NCBI GenBank assembly: GCA_965149945.1
Contig: CBCTTQ010000007.1
Span: 1-64,000, forward strand
DNA: 64,000 bases
Reading direction: 5' to 3'
Source of the DNA: JAHZFN01 sp965149945
Lineage (GTDB): Bacteria; Bacillota; Dehalobacteriia; UBA4068; UBA4997
The stretch's first letter is position 1. Each line of letters begins with the position of its first letter. The notes under the pieces were generated by a model, which did no database searches, was not told the DNA's origin, and was given only the letters and a program-made list of their open reading frames with translations. Position numbers and translations under genes: made by a program. Positions 1-7,997 of the stretch are shown here, piece after piece.

Positions 1-53
1 AAGCAGAATCAAAGGTTTGAGCGATTCCCGGCACGAGTGCCTCAGCAGCACTG
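1..53 (-). ncRNA. 5' end of an unidentified structured transcript (partial)
   Basis: Immediately downstream of the strong promoter at 60-88 the minus-strand transcript has no Shine-Dalgarno site or start codon within the window. It can fold a GTGC/GCAC hairpin (37-51) and a GAATC/GATTC pairing. Strong promoter plus early structure suggest a stable RNA. The GUGCU...GUGCC pattern faintly recalls the 5' domain of Firmicute SRP RNA, but the match is too weak to name it. A structured mRNA leader is equally possible. The rest lies beyond the left edge. Confidence 0.3.
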
Positions 54-59
54 AACCCT

Positions 60-88
60 ATTCTACCATAACTGCCCCCTCCTGTCAA
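60..88 (-). promoter_or_regulatory. Strong sigma-A promoter firing out of the left edge
   Basis: On the minus strand a perfect -35 TTGACA (83-88) is followed after 17 bases by -10 TAGAAT (60-65). Transcription should start near base 53 and run leftward out of the window. The strength of the boxes fits a stable RNA or a highly expressed gene. Confidence 0.75.
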
Positions 89-95
89 TACCCTA

Positions 96-225
96 TCCCT
101 GTTTTTTTTGCTTTTTTTGCCTCTCCCCTTTTTCCCCTCTCCCTTCTCTATTTGTCCTCCCTCGAATCCTTCACCGCACTCTCCGCCAATCCCCTCCGAT
201 TCTTCCTTCCCTCTTCGCCCTTTTT
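96..225. other. Pyrimidine-rich tract
   Basis: About 130 bases whose plus strand is overwhelmingly C and T, with runs of T8, T7 and repeated CCCTCTCC-like blocks. It lies directly upstream of the promoter at 60-88, so it is purine-rich on the transcribed strand side. I see no coding potential. Confidence 0.6.
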
Positions 226-687
226 TAATTAGGATAAAACTTTGTATATGCATAATAAAGAAGTTTATGGAATTTTCTTTGAAAACAAAATATCCTATTT
301 ATCAGCATAATAACCAAAATCGCCAAAACAAAATCAAATGGATCTAAGGCCGCGATAAAAACCGCTATTTTTCTGAAATACCAAACAGCCGTATCTGCTT
401 CGCAGCACAAAGGCGATTTTACCGTTCTCCATATCTTGAGATACCAATATGCTCTTTTCGATAAAGAAAATGCGTCGTCGATTGTATTTTGATGCTCTTT
501 GAATCTACTATTCGTACTTTTTCTCAGCACGAGGATCCAACCATTTTGATTCATAACACAGTAGACTTTACTTTCTGAAGATTTTTTTAAAAGAAAGATA
601 TTGTTTTTTCGACATTTTCCGCATTTTCATACAAATCATTTTATTTTTCTCATTTCGAGATCTCGTCTTTTCGAAAAACTTCTCTCC
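226..687. other. Gene-free AT-rich stretch
   Basis: No convincing gene. A 109-codon minus-strand frame (225-554) has no ribosome binding site and no recognisable family, although it includes one hydrophobic segment. I found no RNA gene or long repeat. Confidence 0.5.
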
Positions 688-727
688 AAAAAGCAAAACT
701 CCCGAAATTTCGGGAGTTTTGCTTTTT
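688..727. terminator. Bidirectional terminator, perfect palindrome
   Basis: A perfect 40-base palindrome: 20 bases ending CTCCCGAAA are followed by their exact complement, with A runs on one side and T runs on the other, so it can end transcripts on both strands. It lies 46 bases beyond the stop codon of the minus-strand oxidoreductase gene at 774-2747 and is its natural terminator. Confidence 0.9.
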
Positions 728-773
728 AGAGAGAGGAATATTAGGTCTCTTATTTATTGGATTTGTTCTTTTC

Positions 774-2747
774 TTATTTTAATTGGTAACCCGCTTCAAA
801 TCCTGCTCGTACAGCTGTTTCGATTTTACCGATTTGTTTGGCGTCACCGACCACAGTCACATGATCACAAAGATCACGACAAGCCGCTTCCAACGGATTC
901 ACAGACTGAACGCCCATCGCCAAAACCACATAATCCGTGGCATATTCTTCTCGAGCGCCCGTTTCAACATTTTCCAATACAGCGCAGCCTTTTTTGATTT
1001 CCACCAATTTTGTGGAAGGTTTTTGACAGATGTCAAATTTAGACAGCTTATCCATGCAATCCAGATAAGTTTGTACATATACTCCTTTGCCAATTTCGTT
1101 CTGCATTTCTACCAAGGTTACCCGATTTCCTCTTTCACAGAGGAATTCTGCTGTTTCCATACCGGTAGAACCGGAACCGATGATGGTCACATTTTGATCA
1201 TACAACGGTTTCACATCGCAAAGCACATCTTCAAAAGTCAGTGCGTTTTCCAGATCAATGCCGGGGATGGATTGAGGTTTGATCGGTTCTGCACCTGTTG
1301 CCAAAATCACCGCGTAAGGATGATAAGAAGCAATCATTTCCGGAGTCGCTTTCGTATTCACTTGAATAATAACATCCAGCTTTTGCAGTTGTACTAATTC
1401 ATAGTCCACAATCCAATCCATTTTTTCTTTGCGCGGCGGTTTATCCGCCACATTGATCTGACCGCCGACCGTGCCCGCTTTTTCTAAAACAACCACATGA
1501 AAACCGCGTTCGCCCAGAACCCTGGCAGCTTCTAAGCCGGCGACACCGGCCCCTACCACAACAACAGTACGTCCGTTACCATCTTTCGGATAGCAAGGAT
1601 ATTGATGTTCTCGACCGGCTCTGGGATTGACGGCGCATTTCACAGGATTTTTATCCGGAATAGTATCCGCTACCAATGTTTCAAAACAGAAGGTACAAGA
1701 AATGCAACGATTGATTTCATCTTCTCGTCCTTCATAAGCTTTTTTCATCCATTCGGGATCCGCCACAACAGCTCTGCCCAGACCGACAAAATCAACCAAA
1801 TCGTCTTCCAGCATTTTTTCCGCGAACCAAGGTTCCTTAACCATATTCACCGCGATAACCGGAATAGAGACCGCGTTTTTGACCGCGCGAATCAAATGAG
1901 TACGACAACCCTGCGGATAGGTAGTCGGTTCAGACAAAGAATTAAAAGATTCATAAATTCCATTGGAAACATTCAGGTAAACCAATCCCATTTTTTCCAA
2001 TTCTTGACAAATTTTTACACCGTCATCCAAACGGAGATATTCTTTTACGCCATTAGGCTCCAGCAGTTCATCCACAGTCAGACGAATACCGATAGGATAC
2101 TCTTTTCCGCAGGCTTCTTGAATACCTAAAATAATTTCTTTTACAAATTGCAATCTGCCTTCAAAAGATCCCCCGAAACGGTCGGTTCTCTGATTCGTAT
2201 ACGGACTCAGGAACTGAGAAATCAAGTAGCCGTGGGCGCCGTGCAATTCCACACCGTCGCAGCCTGCTTTTTTGGCACGAACAGCCGCGTCAATAAATTT
2301 CTGAATGACAATTTCCACTTCTTCTGTAGTCATTTCATGGGTTTCTTGTTGACAGACGCCGCAAGGTCTGGAGGAAGAAGACCAAAGAGGAACATTACCG
2401 TTGATATTCATAAATGTTTCTCGACCGGGATGGTGCAATTGCGCAAACACTTTGACACCTTCACCATGCAAAGCGTCAATCGCTTTTGCGGCCGGTGCGA
2501 TTTGTTCATCCCGCGCGAAACTTGCTTGTTTCGGGGCGGCAACACCGTGTTCATCATCCACTCTGGTGTTTTCTAAAACAATCATGCCAATGCCGCCTTT
2601 GGCGCGTTCCATCAAATAATCCAGGAAATCTTCGCCGATGCACTGGTTTTTGTCCGCAACACCCATTGCTAAAGCACACATTACACTTCTATTTTTAATA
2701 GTCATATCGCCGATTTTTCCGGGTGTAAACAATTTTGGATACTTCAT
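774..2747 (-). CDS. NADH:flavin oxidoreductase / 2,4-dienoyl-CoA reductase-type enoate reductase
   Basis: A 657-residue cytosolic flavoenzyme of the old-yellow-enzyme superfamily. Residues 1-340 form the FMN TIM barrel, with the family signature from HGAHGY (169) to RFGGS (190-194). A four-cysteine [4Fe-4S] site follows (C348, C351, C354, C371). The C-terminal half has two dinucleotide folds, VVVGAGVAGLEAA (from 396) and IIGSGSTGMETAE (from 522). This trimodular plan matches FadH dienoyl-CoA reductases and clostridial enoate and bile-acid (BaiH/BaiCD) reductases, which pass electrons from NAD(P)H via FAD and Fe-S to FMN to reduce an activated C=C bond. The substrate cannot be read from the sequence. 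GGAGG lies 7 bases before the ATG. It is a single-gene unit with its own consensus promoter and terminator. Confidence 0.92.
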   Translation of the reverse strand: MKYPKLFTPGKIGDMTIKNRSVMCALAMGVADKNQCIGEDFLDYLMERAKGGIGMIVLENTRVDDEHGVAAPKQASFARDEQIAPAAKAIDALHGEGVKVFAQLHHPGRETFMNINGNVPLWSSSSRPCGVCQQETHEMTTEEVEIVIQKFIDAAVRAKKAGCDGVELHGAHGYLISQFLSPYTNQRTDRFGGSFEGRLQFVKEIILGIQEACGKEYPIGIRLTVDELLEPNGVKEYLRLDDGVKICQELEKMGLVYLNVSNGIYESFNSLSEPTTYPQGCRTHLIRAVKNAVSIPVIAVNMVKEPWFAEKMLEDDLVDFVGLGRAVVADPEWMKKAYEGREDEINRCISCTFCFETLVADTIPDKNPVKCAVNPRAGREHQYPCYPKDGNGRTVVVVGAGVAGLEAARVLGERGFHVVVLEKAGTVGGQINVADKPPRKEKMDWIVDYELVQLQKLDVIIQVNTKATPEMIASYHPYAVILATGAEPIKPQSIPGIDLENALTFEDVLCDVKPLYDQNVTIIGSGSTGMETAEFLCERGNRVTLVEMQNEIGKGVYVQTYLDCMDKLSKFDICQKPSTKLVEIKKGCAVLENVETGAREEYATDYVVLAMGVQSVNPLEAACRDLCDHVTVVGDAKQIGKIETAVRAGFEAGYQLK

Positions 2748-2829
2748 CGCAATTCCTCCTCTTCATTCTCTGTTCTTTTGCCTTTTCGTTACAATCGACC
2801 TAAGCAATAGAGCTCCTCTCTATGCTCTC

Positions 2830-2858
2830 ATTATACATTCCGCTGGGCAGAATGTCAA
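2830..2858 (-). promoter_or_regulatory. Consensus promoter of the flavin oxidoreductase
   Basis: TTGACA (2853-2858), 17-base spacer, TATAAT (2830-2835), both boxes perfect, giving a leader of about 75 bases. Just upstream, near 2870-2896, the inverted repeat TATAGC...GCTATA could be a regulator site, which is inference only. Confidence 0.85.
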
Positions 2859-3015
2859 TTTCCAAAAAATTATAGCTCCTATAACATAATGCTATAAACA
2901 GCGAACAAATCACTATTCTCCCATTTATTCGTCCAATTTGACAGAGGAAAGCTACTCTCGTTTTCTGTTTTCTTATCGAATACAATTCTTCATTATAGAT
3001 GCATAAATTGTATGA

Positions 3016-3044
3016 TTTTACATTTTTACATTTTTACATTTTTA
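3016..3044. repeat. Short tandem repeat, 8-base unit
   Basis: The unit ACATTTTT is repeated about three and a half times between two minus-strand genes. It is probably slippage-prone spacer with no evident function. Confidence 0.7.
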
Positions 3045-3065
3045 CTTCGTTCCATATCCCCTTCT

Positions 3066-3380
3066 TTACATATCCCACTGATTCTTTTTTAAATCCACAC
3101 AACCATTCTTTTTTAAAACCACCCCTTCTGCCTGCAAAAGCTTTTTCTGCTCAGTCCAGCCGGGCGCCGGACGCCCTTGATGGTTTACCACCCGATGACA
3201 GGGATAATTTCCGTAACTTCCTGCTCTGCGCAGTACCTGCCCCACCAGACGGGCATTCTTTTCCCTGCCAATTAACCGCGCGATTTGACCATAGGTAGCC
3301 ACCTTGCCAAAGGGAATTTCCGCCACCACCGAAAGAACTTCATAGATCAGCGCTTCTGTTAAACAATATCCCATTCTCAT
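3066..3380 (-). CDS. MGMT-family (alkyltransferase-like) DNA-binding protein
   Basis: A 104-residue protein that is essentially only the DNA-binding, active-site domain of O6-alkylguanine-DNA alkyltransferase. The helix-turn-helix region reads PFGKVATYGQIARLIG and the active-site motif is PCHRVV. Classical ATL proteins of this size replace the cysteine with tryptophan, but here the acceptor cysteine is kept. It could flag or weakly repair alkylated bases, and full transfer activity is uncertain without the N-terminal domain. The length matches the small ATL family, so it is not obviously a truncation. Two starts are possible, at 3380 or two codons in (3374), both with purine-rich sites. The next gene upstream is a full-length paralogue. 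Confidence 0.8.
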   Translation of the reverse strand: MRMGYCLTEALIYEVLSVVAEIPFGKVATYGQIARLIGREKNARLVGQVLRRAGSYGNYPCHRVVNHQGRPAPGWTEQKKLLQAEGVVLKKNGCVDLKKNQWDM

Positions 3381-3436
3381 CCCTCTGCCTTTATTTTCTC
3401 ATTTTTATTATGGTCTTTTTAAGTCGATCCTTTCTG

Positions 3437-3970
3437 TTACCATGCTCCTTTTAAAGGAATCAGCGCCGCAGGATCAAGACCTTCATTTTCCAACAAAAAG
3501 CGTTTTTGTTCCAAACCGCCCGCATACCCAGTCAATCGACCGTCGCTGCCGATCACTCGATGACAGGGAATGATAATAGAAATGGGATTTCTTCCCACCG
3601 CGCCGCCTACAGCACGGGGAGACACCGATAATCGTCCCGTTTTTTCTGCCATTTTTTGAGCAATACCGCCATAAGTCACCACTTTCCCATAAGGTATCTC
3701 GGATAAAACGCGCCAAACCGCGCGCTGAAAATCGGTACCCCGAGGCGCTAAAGGTAACAGTGTCGGATTAGGACGCGCTCCCGAAAAATACTGTTCCAGC
3801 CAAAACTCAGCCGCGCGGAAAACAGGCAAATCTTCCCGTTCAACCGACGGATTTCGCAAAGTCGCGCCAAAGTATTTTTGCTCCGGCAGCCACAAACCAA
3901 TCAAATGATCGCCATCACTTGCCAAGGTAAGCTTTCCCAACGGCGATCGATAACCAGTCACAAAGTCCAT
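3437..3970 (-). CDS. ogt: Methylated-DNA-[protein]-cysteine S-methyltransferase
   Basis: A 177-residue suicide DNA-repair protein that moves the alkyl group from O6-alkylguanine (or O4-alkylthymine) to its own cysteine. The N-terminal ribonuclease-like domain covers about residues 1-85. The C-terminal domain has the helix-turn-helix region with PYGKVVTYGGIA and the active site IIIPCHRVIGSDG, then the usual LTGYAGGLEQKRFLL stretch. The length is normal for the family. It lies 56 bases upstream of the short paralogue at 3066-3380, on the same strand, and the two may be co-transcribed. Confidence 0.92.
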   Translation of the reverse strand: MDFVTGYRSPLGKLTLASDGDHLIGLWLPEQKYFGATLRNPSVEREDLPVFRAAEFWLEQYFSGARPNPTLLPLAPRGTDFQRAVWRVLSEIPYGKVVTYGGIAQKMAEKTGRLSVSPRAVGGAVGRNPISIIIPCHRVIGSDGRLTGYAGGLEQKRFLLENEGLDPAALIPLKGAW

Positions 3971-4048
3971 ACCTTTCCCTCCCTTAGATTTCCTTTATTT
4001 ATTATATCATTTTTTACGGTTTACCGCACAGAAATTTTTCTCTTGGCG

Positions 4049-4080
4049 AAAAAACAGGCGGCAACCGCCGCCTGTTTTTT
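4049..4080. terminator. Intrinsic terminator after the riboflavin operon
   Basis: An 8-bp stem CAGGCGGC/GCCGCCTG with an AACC loop (4055-4074), flanked by A and T runs. It serves the minus-strand riboflavin operon ending at 4134 and is symmetric enough to work both ways. Confidence 0.85.
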
Positions 4081-4133
4081 TCTGATCTTTACTCTTTTAT
4101 CCAACTTTTTCTTTTTCCTTCAGATTTCCGTTT

Positions 4134-4601
4134 TTATTCATCCATGTTCCGCAACAAATTTACCATTTCAATAGCGCCTAAAGCGCAATCATAACCCTTA
4201 TTACCCGCCTTGGTACCGGCTCGTTCAATAGCCTGTTCAATATTTTCCGTGGTCAAAACCCCAAAGAGAACAGGGATCCCGCTGTTTAAAGAAATTGCCG
4301 CAATTCCTTTGGTTACTTCGTTGCATACATATTCGTAATGGCTGGTATTGCCGCGAATAACCGCCCCCAGACAAATCACCGCGTCATAGTTTTCGCTTGC
4401 GGCCATTTTCGAAGCGACCAAAGGAATTTCGAAAGCGCCGGGCACCCAAGCTATTGTAATATTCTCTTCTTGCACATTATGGCGGGACAAACCATCTAAT
4501 GCGCCGCTTAACAATTTCGCCGTAATAAATTCATTAAACCGAGCGGCAACGATACCGATCCGCATTTTTTCCGCGACCAAACTTCCCTCATAAACTTTCA
4601 T
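4134..4601 (-). CDS. ribH: 6,7-dimethyl-8-ribityllumazine synthase
   Basis: Makes 6,7-dimethyl-8-ribityllumazine from 5-amino-6-ribitylamino-uracil and 3,4-dihydroxy-2-butanone 4-phosphate, the penultimate riboflavin step, usually as a 60-mer shell. I chose the start at 4601 (MKVYEGSLVAEKMRIGIV, 155 residues). AAAGGAG sits just before it and family members begin the same way; a longer frame to 4661 would add 20 unrelated residues. Landmarks are ARFNEFI, VPGAFEIP, LGAVIRG-TSH and FGVLTT. It is the last gene of the operon, 64 bases after ribBA. Confidence 0.96.
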   Translation of the reverse strand: MKVYEGSLVAEKMRIGIVAARFNEFITAKLLSGALDGLSRHNVQEENITIAWVPGAFEIPLVASKMAASENYDAVICLGAVIRGNTSHYEYVCNEVTKGIAAISLNSGIPVLFGVLTTENIEQAIERAGTKAGNKGYDCALGAIEMVNLLRNMDE

Positions 4602-4665
4602 CAGAACAATCTCCTTTCTTTTACCATCCACAGGACAACGCCCATCTAATAAAATGTTCAATCCT

Positions 4666-5871
4666 CTATTCTTCTACATCTAAATAATGCCCCATTCGTT
4701 TCTGCTTTGTCCGCAGATAATGCCGGTCATACTCAGTAGCCGCAATTTGAATCGGTACACGCTCCAAAATTTCCAAACCGAATTCCACCAACTGATAAAC
4801 CTTATCGGGATTATTAGTAAGCAGCCGCATACTTTTCACTCCCAAATCCCGCAAAATCTGAGCGCCGATATAATACTCTCGTTGATCGCCGGCAAACCCC
4901 AGCGCCAAATTGGCTTCCAAAGTATCCAACCCCTGCTCTTGCAATTCATAAGCGCGTAATTTATTGATCAAACCGATGCCGCGTCCTTCCTGCCGCATAT
5001 ACAAAAAAACACCGCGCTGCTCTTTTTCAATTTCCGATAAAGCCACTGCCAACTGCTGACCGCAGTCACAACGCAAAGAACCGAAAGCATCCCCCGTCAA
5101 ACATTCCGAATGTACGCGGCAAAGAATGTTTTCGCCGTCTCCAATATCCCCCTTCACCAATGCCACGTGGTGTTCTCCGTTCAAACGATTTACATAACCG
5201 TAGGCGACAAAATCGCCATACTTAGTAGGCATTTTAGTCACTGTTACCCGATCTACCAGTTTTTCGTGGCATTTACGATATTCTTGCAGATCCTTGATGG
5301 TAATTAATTTTAATCCCCAGCGCCTGCTCATCTCCGACAACTCCGTTGTGCGCATCATGGTTCCGTCAGCTCGCATCACCTCACAACAAAGACCGCAAGG
5401 CTTTAGCCCCGCTAAACGACAGAGATCCACAGTCGCCTCTGTATGACCGGCACGTTCCAAAACACCGTTCCGTTTAGCCAATAGGGGAAACATATGACCG
5501 GGGCGGCGAAAATCTTCTGCTTGAGCATTCGGATCTACACATTTTTGGGCTGTTACCGAGCGTTCTTCGGCGGAAATCCCCGTGCTTGTCGAAACATGAT
5601 CAATGGAAACAGCAAAGGCTGTCTCATGGTTATCCGTATTTCGTTGTACCATTTGAGGCAATCGCAGTTTTTGTATATACTCCTCTGACATGGGCATACA
5701 GATTAATCCCTTGCCGTAAGTCGCCATAAAATTCACATTCTCCGTGGTGGCAAATTCTGCCGCGCAAATAAGATCTCCTTCGTTTTCCCGTTGCGGATCA
5801 TCGGTCACTAAAATCATTTTTCCTTGTCTCAAATCTGCCAAAGCTTCTTCAATAGATGCGAATTGTGCCAT
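4666..5871 (-). CDS. ribBA: Bifunctional DHBP synthase / GTP cyclohydrolase II
   Basis: A 401-residue fusion supplying both early riboflavin precursors. The N-terminal RibB half (about 1-200) converts ribulose 5-phosphate to dihydroxybutanone phosphate and shows DDPQRENEGD, the acidic metal site, and RPGHMFPLLA. The C-terminal RibA half opens the GTP ring and has the zinc site C-x10-C-x-C within HSECLTGDAFGSLRCDCG, then RQEGRGIGL. GGAGG lies seven bases before the ATG. It follows ribE by 12 bases. Confidence 0.97.
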   Translation of the reverse strand: MAQFASIEEALADLRQGKMILVTDDPQRENEGDLICAAEFATTENVNFMATYGKGLICMPMSEEYIQKLRLPQMVQRNTDNHETAFAVSIDHVSTSTGISAEERSVTAQKCVDPNAQAEDFRRPGHMFPLLAKRNGVLERAGHTEATVDLCRLAGLKPCGLCCEVMRADGTMMRTTELSEMSRRWGLKLITIKDLQEYRKCHEKLVDRVTVTKMPTKYGDFVAYGYVNRLNGEHHVALVKGDIGDGENILCRVHSECLTGDAFGSLRCDCGQQLAVALSEIEKEQRGVFLYMRQEGRGIGLINKLRAYELQEQGLDTLEANLALGFAGDQREYYIGAQILRDLGVKSMRLLTNNPDKVYQLVEFGLEILERVPIQIAATEYDRHYLRTKQKRMGHYLDVEE

Positions 5872-5883
5872 TTTATTTCCTCC

Positions 5884-6531
5884 TTAAAATCCGTGCTGAA
5901 GCAAAAAATCCCTGCTGATCCCTTGCTTTTTCTGTTTATCGATTGGGGAACGCAACAATTTTTCCACGTATTTCCCGATAATATCCGTTTCCAAATTGAC
6001 CAAATCCCCCTGTCGGCGGTCACCCAAAATCGTAGCCGCTACCGTATGAGGAATAGCGGAAACAGAAAATCGATCACTTTCCACCTTTGCTACAGTCAAA
6101 CTGATTCCGTCTAAAGTAACAGAGCCCTTCTCTACCACATAGCGTAGAATTTCCGCTGTTGTCTGTATTATATACCAAATTGCATTGTCATCTCGTTGAA
6201 TTTTTATAATCTCACCGATCCCGTCAATATGACCGGAAACAATGTGACCGCCAAACCGTCCGTCGACCGGCAAGGCTCGCTCCAAATTCACACGACTGCC
6301 AACATTGAGTCGCGCCAACGCGGTGCGAGACAATGTTTCATGCATCACATCCACAGAAAATGATTGTGAAAAAATTTTTGTCACCGTTAGGCAAATCCCA
6401 TTTACAGCAATGCTGTCCCCGATTTGAGTTCCCTCTAAAACTTTCCGCGCGGCAATGATTAACTCACCGGAATGAACACCGTAATTAACTTGGCGAATAG
6501 CGCCGATTTCCTCAACAATCCCCGTAAACAT
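5884..6531 (-). CDS. ribE: Riboflavin synthase alpha subunit
   Basis: Dismutates two lumazine molecules to riboflavin plus the pyrimidine precursor. The protein has 215 residues in two homologous lumazine-binding barrels: MFTGIVEEIG with VNGICLTVT in the first, and GHIVSGHIDGIG with LDGISLTVA in the second. The start at 6531 gives the canonical MFTGIVE terminus; a frame opening five codons earlier lacks conservation. The start overlaps the end of ribD by 20 bases, implying translational coupling. Confidence 0.96.
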   Translation of the reverse strand: MFTGIVEEIGAIRQVNYGVHSGELIIAARKVLEGTQIGDSIAVNGICLTVTKIFSQSFSVDVMHETLSRTALARLNVGSRVNLERALPVDGRFGGHIVSGHIDGIGEIIKIQRDDNAIWYIIQTTAEILRYVVEKGSVTLDGISLTVAKVESDRFSVSAIPHTVAATILGDRRQGDLVNLETDIIGKYVEKLLRSPIDKQKKQGISRDFLLQHGF

Positions 6532-7618
6532 TGGCCGCCACCTCACTTTCTATCAACCAATCTTGCCCTAAATGCAAAATACGACTGCTTTCCAACAAAA
6601 TTCCGTGATCAGGATCGGGGAATCCCGCTCCCTCCACGGGACTTTTAGCAGTTTTTCCGCCGAGGAGTAACGGCGCGAGATAAGTCTGCACCCGCTGTAC
6701 AACACCTGCTTGCAAAGCGGACCAGGCCAAGGTTCCCCCGCCTTCCAACAAAACACTGTCAATTTTCTCTTCTCCCAAGCAACGCAGAAGCGCTTTCAAA
6801 TCCACCTGTCCGGAAACTTCCGGCACTGTCAGCACATGACAACCCGCCGCTTCATAAAGAGCAATACGTTCTCGATCTTGGCGGCAAGTCGCCAATAAAG
6901 TAGGAACAGTCTTTGCGGTTTGAATTATCCGCGCTGTCAGCGGCGTTCGCAAATGAGAATCACAAATCACCCGCAAAGGGTTTTTGCATTCCGGCAATCG
7001 ACAGGTCAGCAGAGGATCGTCCGCCAATACCGTTCCCACCCCTATCATAACGGCGCTGTGCACATGACGCTGATAATGAGCGTGTTCTCGCGCTTCTTTA
7101 CCGGTGATCCAACGAGACTTTCCGGTATAAGCCGCGATTTTACCATCTAAAGTCATGGCATATTTTAAAGTCACAAAAGGTATTCCGCTTTGAATATAAT
7201 GAAAAAAGATTTGATTCAACCGCATACATTCTTTTCCCAAAACACCTTCTGTCACTTCTACCCCGTGTTCCCGTAAAATCCCATTACCCTTGCCACTGAC
7301 CAAAGGATTGGGATCCCCGGCGCCTACTACCACTCTTGTAATACCGGCATCAAGCACCGCGTTCACACAGGGCGGCTGCTTACCGTAATGGCAACAAGGC
7401 TCTAGTGTAACATACAAGGTAGCGCCTCGGGGAGACTCTGTGCAAGAAGCCAGCGCGTTTCGTTCAGCATGGGGTCCCCCGTACCGTTCATGCCAGCCCT
7501 GACCGATGATTCTCCCGTCTTTAACAATGACAGCGCCGACCATCGGATTAGGAGCAGTCCAACCACGACCTTTTGACGCCAACCGCAAGGCAATTTTCAT
7601 ATAATCCTGATCCCGCAA
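6512..7618 (-). CDS. ribD: Bifunctional riboflavin deaminase-reductase
   Basis: Performs the second and third steps from GTP: deamination of the pyrimidine, then NADPH reduction of the ribosyl chain. The N-terminal cytidine-deaminase domain (about 1-140) has HAERNAL and the zinc cysteines PCCHYGKQPPC. The C-terminal reductase domain includes KYAMTLDGKIA, SRWITG and LLEGGGTLAWS. The start appears to be TTG at 7618 (368 residues) because GGAGG lies seven bases before it. The in-frame TTG at 7633 overlaps that same site. It is the first gene of the operon, just after the riboswitch-controlled terminator. Confidence 0.93.
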   Translation of the reverse strand: MRDQDYMKIALRLASKGRGWTAPNPMVGAVIVKDGRIIGQGWHERYGGPHAERNALASCTESPRGATLYVTLEPCCHYGKQPPCVNAVLDAGITRVVVGAGDPNPLVSGKGNGILREHGVEVTEGVLGKECMRLNQIFFHYIQSGIPFVTLKYAMTLDGKIAAYTGKSRWITGKEAREHAHYQRHVHSAVMIGVGTVLADDPLLTCRLPECKNPLRVICDSHLRTPLTARIIQTAKTVPTLLATCRQDRERIALYEAAGCHVLTVPEVSGQVDLKALLRCLGEEKIDSVLLEGGGTLAWSALQAGVVQRVQTYLAPLLLGGKTAKSPVEGAGFPDPDHGILLESSRILHLGQDWLIESEVAANVYGDC

Positions 7619-7631
7619 AATATTCACCTCC

Positions 7632-7667
7632 AAAAAAAACAGCCCTGAACAATTGGTTCAGGGCTGT
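7632..7667 (-). terminator. Riboswitch-controlled terminator before ribD
   Basis: A 12-bp perfect stem (ACAGCCCTGAAC/GTTCAGGGCTGT) with a five-base loop, followed on the minus strand by eight T. It ends just before the ribD ribosome binding site, so it is the expression platform of the FMN riboswitch: with FMN bound the transcript stops here. Confidence 0.92.
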
Positions 7668-7784
7668 GGAAACTTTGCAATGCTTTTTGCAATTTTTCAT
7701 CGTATTGAAAACAAAAAAACTCCGGAATACCATGTATCCCAGAGCAATTTTTCATCAAAGATTTCCTTTTTTCTTGCAATAAAA

Positions 7785-7891
7785 ATCTTCTTCCATCCAG
7801 ACTGTACTGTCGGCTTCGGAATTGCACCGAATCATGCCTCGCGGCTCGTGGGCTCTACCACCGGTAAGGACTTTCACCTTGCCCTGAAGAT
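7785..7891 (-). ncRNA. FMN riboswitch (RFN element)
   Basis: Read on the minus strand, the element opens with ATCTTCAGGGCAAGGTGAAA. It then shows TCCTTACCGGTGG, GAGCCGCGAGG, GATTCGGTGCAATTCCGAAG, CCGACAGT and AGTCTGGATGGAAGAAGAT, the conserved joining segments of the RFN aptamer. The outer pairing ATCTTC/GAAGAT closes it. It lies between the ribD promoter and the terminator at 7632-7667. FMN binding is expected to favour that terminator and shut off ribD-ribE-ribBA-ribH. Confidence 0.97.
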
Positions 7892-7916
7892 TTGTTATGA
7901 AACTTTCACTATATAA

Positions 7917-7945
7917 ATAATAGAACTTCTTTTTTCCTTTGTCAA
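7917..7945 (-). promoter_or_regulatory. Promoter of the riboflavin operon
   Basis: TTGACA (7940-7945), 17 bases, TATTAT (7917-7922). Transcription starts about 20 bases before the FMN aptamer. Confidence 0.85.
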
Positions 7946-7997
7946 GGAGAAAAAATTTTCAGAAAATTATTTGCTTCCATCTTTCCCACCAAACCAC

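Noticed and set aside
342..353. Twelve-base string ATCTAAGGCCGC also found near 56573
   Set aside because: Too short and without flanking similarity; most likely chance.
225..554. 109-codon minus-strand frame with one hydrophobic segment
   Set aside because: No ribosome binding site, AT-rich composition unlike neighbours, no family; treated as chance.
3066..3380. Possible pseudogene status of the short alkyltransferase-like gene
   Set aside because: Its length matches the natural small family and the key motif is intact, so it was kept as a gene.
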